Origin: Hymenobacter negativus
GTDB lineage: Bacteria > Bacteroidota > Bacteroidia > Cytophagales > Hymenobacteraceae
DNA: 64,000 nucleotides
Direction: 5' to 3'
Assembly: GCF_017571495.1 (NCBI RefSeq)
Contig: NZ_JAGETZ010000004.1
Coordinates: forward strand, 1-64,000
The notes beneath the pieces were generated by a model that was not told where the DNA came from, searched no databases, and saw nothing but the letters and a program-made list of their open reading frames with translations. Shown here one piece after another: positions 60,512 through 64,000 of this stretch. A program made the position numbers and the translations under genes. The first letter of the stretch is position 1. The number at the start of each line of letters is the position of its first letter.

Positions 60512-61333
60512 GTGAACACCCTTCTCCCCTTGCTACTCATCACTCCGACATTGCTCCTGCTTGTGCTTGGGCTGGTGTGGTTTGTGGTACGCTACCAGCG
60601 GGTGCAACTCCGGCAGCAGCAGGAAGTAGCGCAACTACAGGAGGCCGCCCAGCAGCAAGCCCTGGCCGCCGCCTTGGTGGCGCAGGAAGACGAGCGCCAG
60701 CGCATCGCCGGCGAGCTGCACGACGGCGTGGGGACCATTCTGGCGCTGGCCAAGCTGCATCTTTACGCCCCTGGCAGTTCGCCCTCGCCCGAAGCCAGTG
60801 CCCTCATCGACCAGGCTGTGGCCGAGGTGCGGCGCATTTCGCGCAACCTTCAGCCCGCCACCTTGCAGCAGCTGGGCCTGACGCAGGCGCTGCGGGCGCT
60901 GGTACAGGCCGTGCCTACCGAAACCGGGCCCGAAGTGCACCTCGAGCAAGAAGGCACCCTGGGCCGCCTCATCCCGCCGCACGAACTTATGGTGTATCGC
61001 ATCGCTCAGGAGCTGCTTGCCAATGGGCTAGTGCATGCCCAGGCCCGGCACATTGTGCTGCGGGTGGCAACGGCTCCCGGCTTGCTCAACCTCGTGTATT
61101 CCGACGACGGCCAAGGCTTTGATGTGGCGGCCTTGGAGGAACTACCTCCACCCGGTCCCCACGGCCAGCCTGTGGGCATGGGCCTCATAAATTTACGTAG
61201 CCGAGTAGCCGTACTCGGCGGCCAGCTTAACTATCATTCTGAGCCCGGTGGTGGCACCCGCGTCGAGGCGACGCTGCCCGTTACGCTGCTGCCCACCGGC
61301 GCTCCTCCCCCGTCTTTTTCACTTAATTCATGA
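60512..61333 (+). CDS. Membrane-anchored NarL-type sensor histidine kinase
   Basis: A 273-residue kinase. GTG at 60512 opens directly into a transmembrane helix (LLPLLLITPTLLLLVLGLVWFVV). Upstream in-frame sequence is not signal-like. A Gln-rich coiled coil leads into the HisKA_3 domain with His70 in RIAGELHDGVGTILALAKL. The ATPase domain has a degenerate N-box (IAQELLANGLVHAQ), G1 YSDDGQGF and G2 GMGLINLRSR. There is essentially no extracytoplasmic sensor domain, so the signal is probably intramembrane or through the upstream membrane protein. Its end overlaps the regulator start by 4 bp. Confidence 0.88.
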   Translation: MNTLLPLLLITPTLLLLVLGLVWFVVRYQRVQLRQQQEVAQLQEAAQQQALAAALVAQEDERQRIAGELHDGVGTILALAKLHLYAPGSSPSPEASALIDQAVAEVRRISRNLQPATLQQLGLTQALRALVQAVPTETGPEVHLEQEGTLGRLIPPHELMVYRIAQELLANGLVHAQARHIVLRVATAPGLLNLVYSDDGQGFDVAALEELPPPGPHGQPVGMGLINLRSRVAVLGGQLNYHSEPGGGTRVEATLPVTLLPTGAPPPSFSLNS

Positions 61334-61743
61334 CCTCTCCTTCCTCTTCCGCTGCCGGCACTCCCGCCGTCCGCCTGGCCATCGTCGATGACCATATTTT
61401 ATTCCGAAAGGGCTTGCGCGCCCTCCTCAGCGGCTACGCTGGCATTGAAGTAGTATGCGAGGCCGGCAACGGCCAAGAGCTGCTTGAACTCCTCGACCAA
61501 GGCAGCAACCCCAACGTAATACTGATGGACATGCAAATGCCCATTCTCGACGGCTTGCAAACCACTCGCCTGCTTCGCACCCAGTTCCCCAACGTGCGCG
61601 TTGTCATCATTTCCATGCACGACGACCCCTCGCTGGTAAGTACTGTGCTAGCCGAGGGTGCTCACAGCTACTTGGTTAAAAACACTTCGCCCGAAGAGAT
61701 GCGCAGCGCTGTACTAGCGGCCGCCGCTGCTGGCACCCGCTAA
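61330..61743 (+). CDS. NarL-type receiver-domain protein lacking the DNA-binding domain
   Basis: A 137-residue response regulator of the NarL group. The acidic pocket is in IVDDHILFRKGLRALLSG, phospho-acceptor D67 in VILMDMQMPILDG, and K117 in SYLVKNTSPEEM. The usual LuxR helix-turn-helix is absent: the frame stops right after the receiver's last helix (RSAVLAAAAAGTR). Either it is a stand-alone receiver acting on another protein, or the 3' end was lost. A perfect 66-bp palindrome lies only 7 bp after the stop. Coupled to the kinase by ATGA overlap. Confidence 0.88.
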   Translation: MTSPSSSAAGTPAVRLAIVDDHILFRKGLRALLSGYAGIEVVCEAGNGQELLELLDQGSNPNVILMDMQMPILDGLQTTRLLRTQFPNVRVVIISMHDDPSLVSTVLAEGAHSYLVKNTSPEEMRSAVLAAAAAGTR

Positions 61744-61750
61744 TAGCAGT

Positions 61751-61816
61751 AAAGGTGAGGGGTGGGTTTGGGGTTCGATTTGCGCAAATCGAACCCCAAA
61801 CCCACCCCTCACCTTT
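61751..61816. terminator. 66-bp perfect palindrome between convergent genes
   Basis: AAAGGTGAGGGGTGGGTTTG... is mirrored exactly around 61783/61784 with no loop. It separates the receiver gene from the convergent TonB receptor gene and would terminate both by hairpin formation, though T tracts are short. Confidence 0.7.
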
Positions 61817-61829
61817 TATCAATTTGCTG

Positions 61830-64000
61830 CTACAGCGTGGCCGACAGACCGACCGTGAACGTGCGGCCCCGGTTGAAGAAGGCTTGCAACAGGTCGAGGC
61901 TAGCGGAGTTAGAGTTGGAGCGGTTCGATACATCCGTGAAATAGAACTCATTGAGCACATTCAGAATAGAACCTTTGAGGCCGAAGCGCACCTTGTTGTG
62001 AATGGTCGGCTTGAAGTCGTAGCCCATGTGCAGGTCGAGGTTACGCGAAGTGGGCAGGCGGTAGGAATCGCTGCTACTCGTGGGGTCAAGAATGGTTTCG
62101 GGGTTGAAGTCGCCGTAGTACTTGGTGAAGAGTAGGAACGATGGGCGAATGAACGCGCCGCGGAATGGCTCGTAACGCAGGCCTATTTGGAACTGGTTCT
62201 GGGCGGCATCACCGACGTGCACACCGTTGAGGTACACCGGCTGGTCGAGCAGGCCGGTAGGCGTGCCATCTTCCTTGGTTTGGTTCAACAGGCCCTGACC
62301 GGTCCAGCGCCAGTCACCCAGCGAGATGGCGGCGTTCAGCTGCAGGCTGCGACTAATCTCCTGAGCCACGCTCATTTCCACGCCCATGTGGCGGGCATTC
62401 ACGTTGCGCACGTTGCTGTAGATAGCCTCGCCCGTAGCCGTAGAAACGGAAGTGGTGGTTTTGTTGGCCCACAGCGTATAGTAAGCATTTAGGGTCACTT
62501 TCAGGCTGGGGTAGTTGATGCCGTAGCCAATTTCGGCACTGGTGATGCCTTCGGGCTTCACGTTGTCGTACTTGCGGCCGTTGTTGGTGTAGAGCAGGTT
62601 GAAGAACGGCACCTTGCTATTGTAGCCCACGTTCACAAACAGGTTGTCGTTCTCGGTGAGGTTGTAGTTAGCGCCGGCTTTCACGCTGTAGCCCGTGAAA
62701 CGGGTCCAGTCGGTTTCCTGCGCACTGCCATCGGCCTGGGGCAGTTGGAAATAGTCGATGCGCTTGTAGGCCACCTGCGAGAGCGTACCGCTGATAACCG
62801 CCGAAAGTAGCGGCGTCTTATATTCAAGCTGCGAGTAGCCGCCAATCCAGCGGGTTTTGCCGTCGTAATTGTAGCCAATTTTGTCGCCTACTCCGAGGCG
62901 AGCCGTACCGGGCGTATTCTTATCGGTGGAGATGGGCGAAGCGTAGTCGGCCCCCAGCAGGTCGCGGATTTCGCGGTAGTGCAGGCCGGTGTAGTCGCGG
63001 CCGTCCACGCCCGCCGAGAGGGTCAGCTTCTCATTCAGCAGGTAGTCGCCGCCCACCACGAAACCGTACCAGCGGTGGCTGTTCACGCTGTTGATAAGGA
63101 ACTGCGTGGCTTTGCGTGTGGGATTGCTGACGCTGTTGTAGTTATCGTCGTAGATTTTCTGGAAATCGGTCTGGCCAGTTACGTTGTTGGTTGAAATGGT
63201 GGTGGAGTTGCCGCTGGTTAGGCCGCTGGTACCACCACCGGTACCGTATGAAGCGTAGGCTACGGTGGAGATGTACAACTTATCACTCACATGCCACAGG
63301 TCGTTGAAGTTGATTTGGGGCTTGTGGTAGTAGTTTGTGCGCTCGTTGAGCACTTCCCGGCCCCGGCTTACCTTGTTATTGGTACCCACGATGTTGTAGC
63401 GGTCGAGGTAGCCCCAATACGGGTTGTAGTCGAAGCCTTTGTTGCCATTCACTTGAACTTTGGCCCCGATTTCGCGGGCTTTCTCGTCGGAGTACACGCC
63501 TACCAGCAACGGAAATGCCCGCTGGCCGTGGCTCTGGGGCGAGCCCATGCCCGTAAGCGACAAATTGTGCCGACCAGCCTGCTTGCTCACCGTTCCGAAG
63601 TACGTCCAGGCATCGTCAAAGGCCTTTTGCACCCAGCCATCGCTAGTTCGGCGAGAGCCAAAGGCGGTGAAGGCCCAGCCGCCCTTTAGCTCGCCCGAGC
63701 TGAGCATGAGCGAGTATTTCTGGTAGTTATTAGAACCTGTTTCAACGCGGGCCAATACCGATTTCTTGGCGTCAGCGCCTTTGGTCATCACGTTGATGGT
63801 GCCGCCCACCGAGGGCACGGCAATTTTGGAAGCCGACAGGCCGCGCTGCACCTGCAGGGACTTGGTAACGTCGCCCAGGTCCCAGTTGGACCAGTATACC
63901 GAGCCATTTTCCATGTCGTTGACGGGCACGCCGTTCACCATCACAGCTACGTTGCGCTGGTCGAAGCCGCGCACGTTGATGCGGGAGTCGCCGGTGCCGC
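61830..64000 (-). CDS. TonB-dependent receptor (5' end beyond the window)
   Basis: An outer-membrane active-transport receptor, incomplete: the frame stays open through position 64000. The visible N-terminal part is the plug domain (TGDSRINVRGFDQRNVAVMVNGVPVNDMENGSVYWSNWD... LQVQRGLSASKIAVPSVGGTINVMTKG). A beta-barrel of about 600 residues follows, ending in FFNRGRTFTVGLSATL with the usual terminal aromatic/hydrophobic strand. Barrel segments such as GYGINYPSLKVTLNAYYTLWANKT are typical. No SusD partner lies downstream, so the class (siderophore, vitamin, peptide or glycan) cannot be assigned. Confidence 0.93.
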   Translation of the reverse strand, partial: GTGDSRINVRGFDQRNVAVMVNGVPVNDMENGSVYWSNWDLGDVTKSLQVQRGLSASKIAVPSVGGTINVMTKGADAKKSVLARVETGSNNYQKYSLMLSSGELKGGWAFTAFGSRRTSDGWVQKAFDDAWTYFGTVSKQAGRHNLSLTGMGSPQSHGQRAFPLLVGVYSDEKAREIGAKVQVNGNKGFDYNPYWGYLDRYNIVGTNNKVSRGREVLNERTNYYHKPQINFNDLWHVSDKLYISTVAYASYGTGGGTSGLTSGNSTTISTNNVTGQTDFQKIYDDNYNSVSNPTRKATQFLINSVNSHRWYGFVVGGDYLLNEKLTLSAGVDGRDYTGLHYREIRDLLGADYASPISTDKNTPGTARLGVGDKIGYNYDGKTRWIGGYSQLEYKTPLLSAVISGTLSQVAYKRIDYFQLPQADGSAQETDWTRFTGYSVKAGANYNLTENDNLFVNVGYNSKVPFFNLLYTNNGRKYDNVKPEGITSAEIGYGINYPSLKVTLNAYYTLWANKTTTSVSTATGEAIYSNVRNVNARHMGVEMSVAQEISRSLQLNAAISLGDWRWTGQGLLNQTKEDGTPTGLLDQPVYLNGVHVGDAAQNQFQIGLRYEPFRGAFIRPSFLLFTKYYGDFNPETILDPTSSSDSYRLPTSRNLDLHMGYDFKPTIHNKVRFGLKGSILNVLNEFYFTDVSNRSNSNSASLDLLQAFFNRGRTFTVGLSATL

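Overview
The window looks like a chromosomal segment of a Bacteroidota bacterium, most likely Hymenobacter or a close relative in the Cytophagales. Evidence: GC-rich coding DNA; several secreted proteins ending in a type IX secretion (T9SS) sorting domain; start regions without clear Shine-Dalgarno sequences; recurrent TAnnTTTG promoter boxes, several with a TTG about 20 bp upstream; and an arginine pathway built around an N-acylornithine carbamoyltransferase (argF'). No phage, plasmid or IS gene, CRISPR array or rRNA was seen. One tRNA (Lys-UUU) is present.

Layout. 0-6 kb: a monooxygenase-like protein, an alpha/beta hydrolase and a TetR repressor with a clear palindromic operator, a stand-alone PD-(D/E)XK nuclease-like gene, a DUF4270-like/Kelch lipoprotein pair and a small EamA permease. 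6-24 kb: an almost complete arginine and carbamoyl-phosphate cluster. argH, argE'-like and argB are on the minus strand; a GNAT acylglutamate-synthase candidate, argG, argC, argD, carA, carB and argF' are on the plus strand. Small unrelated genes sit at every junction from argC to carB, one of them inside an inverted-repeat-flanked cassette. 24-29 kb: mixed housekeeping genes (MOSC, DUF2461, deoxynucleoside kinase, GNAT, CDGSH). 29-40 kb: four consecutive paralogous genes for giant secreted repeat proteins. 40-43 kb: an XRE-type regulator with a coiled-coil partner, a GNAT, a kinase-like protein and an acyl-CoA-binding protein. 43-48 kb: a fibre-like secreted protein, a NarL-type regulator and its TPR sensor kinase. 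48-64 kb: CinA-C, a phospholipase C-like enzyme, Mn catalase, cyclophilin, a BLUF photoreceptor, two tandem M13 peptidases, xseA/xseB, a second NarL-type kinase with a receiver-only regulator, and a TonB-dependent receptor cut by the window edge.

Most unusual: the four-gene array at 29-40 kb. Each protein has a signal peptide, a conserved N-terminal segment, exactly 14 units of about 46 residues by my count (propeller-blade-like) and a T9SS tail. The array looks like a duplicated two-gene module with matching terminators. N-terminal sequence groups neighbours, while C-terminal sequence groups genes by position in the module, which implies later recombination. A/T-rich TTATTAA motifs and a divergent XRE gene lie upstream and could be its control region. 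A second candidate system is the two-component pair at 45-47 kb, where the same TGACAT-N4-(A/G)TGTCA palindrome precedes both the regulator and the fibre gene.

All functional calls are from reading translated sequence and recalled family motifs; no database search was possible. Starts were moved downstream of the longest open frame where a signal peptide, promoter box or family N-terminus favoured it.
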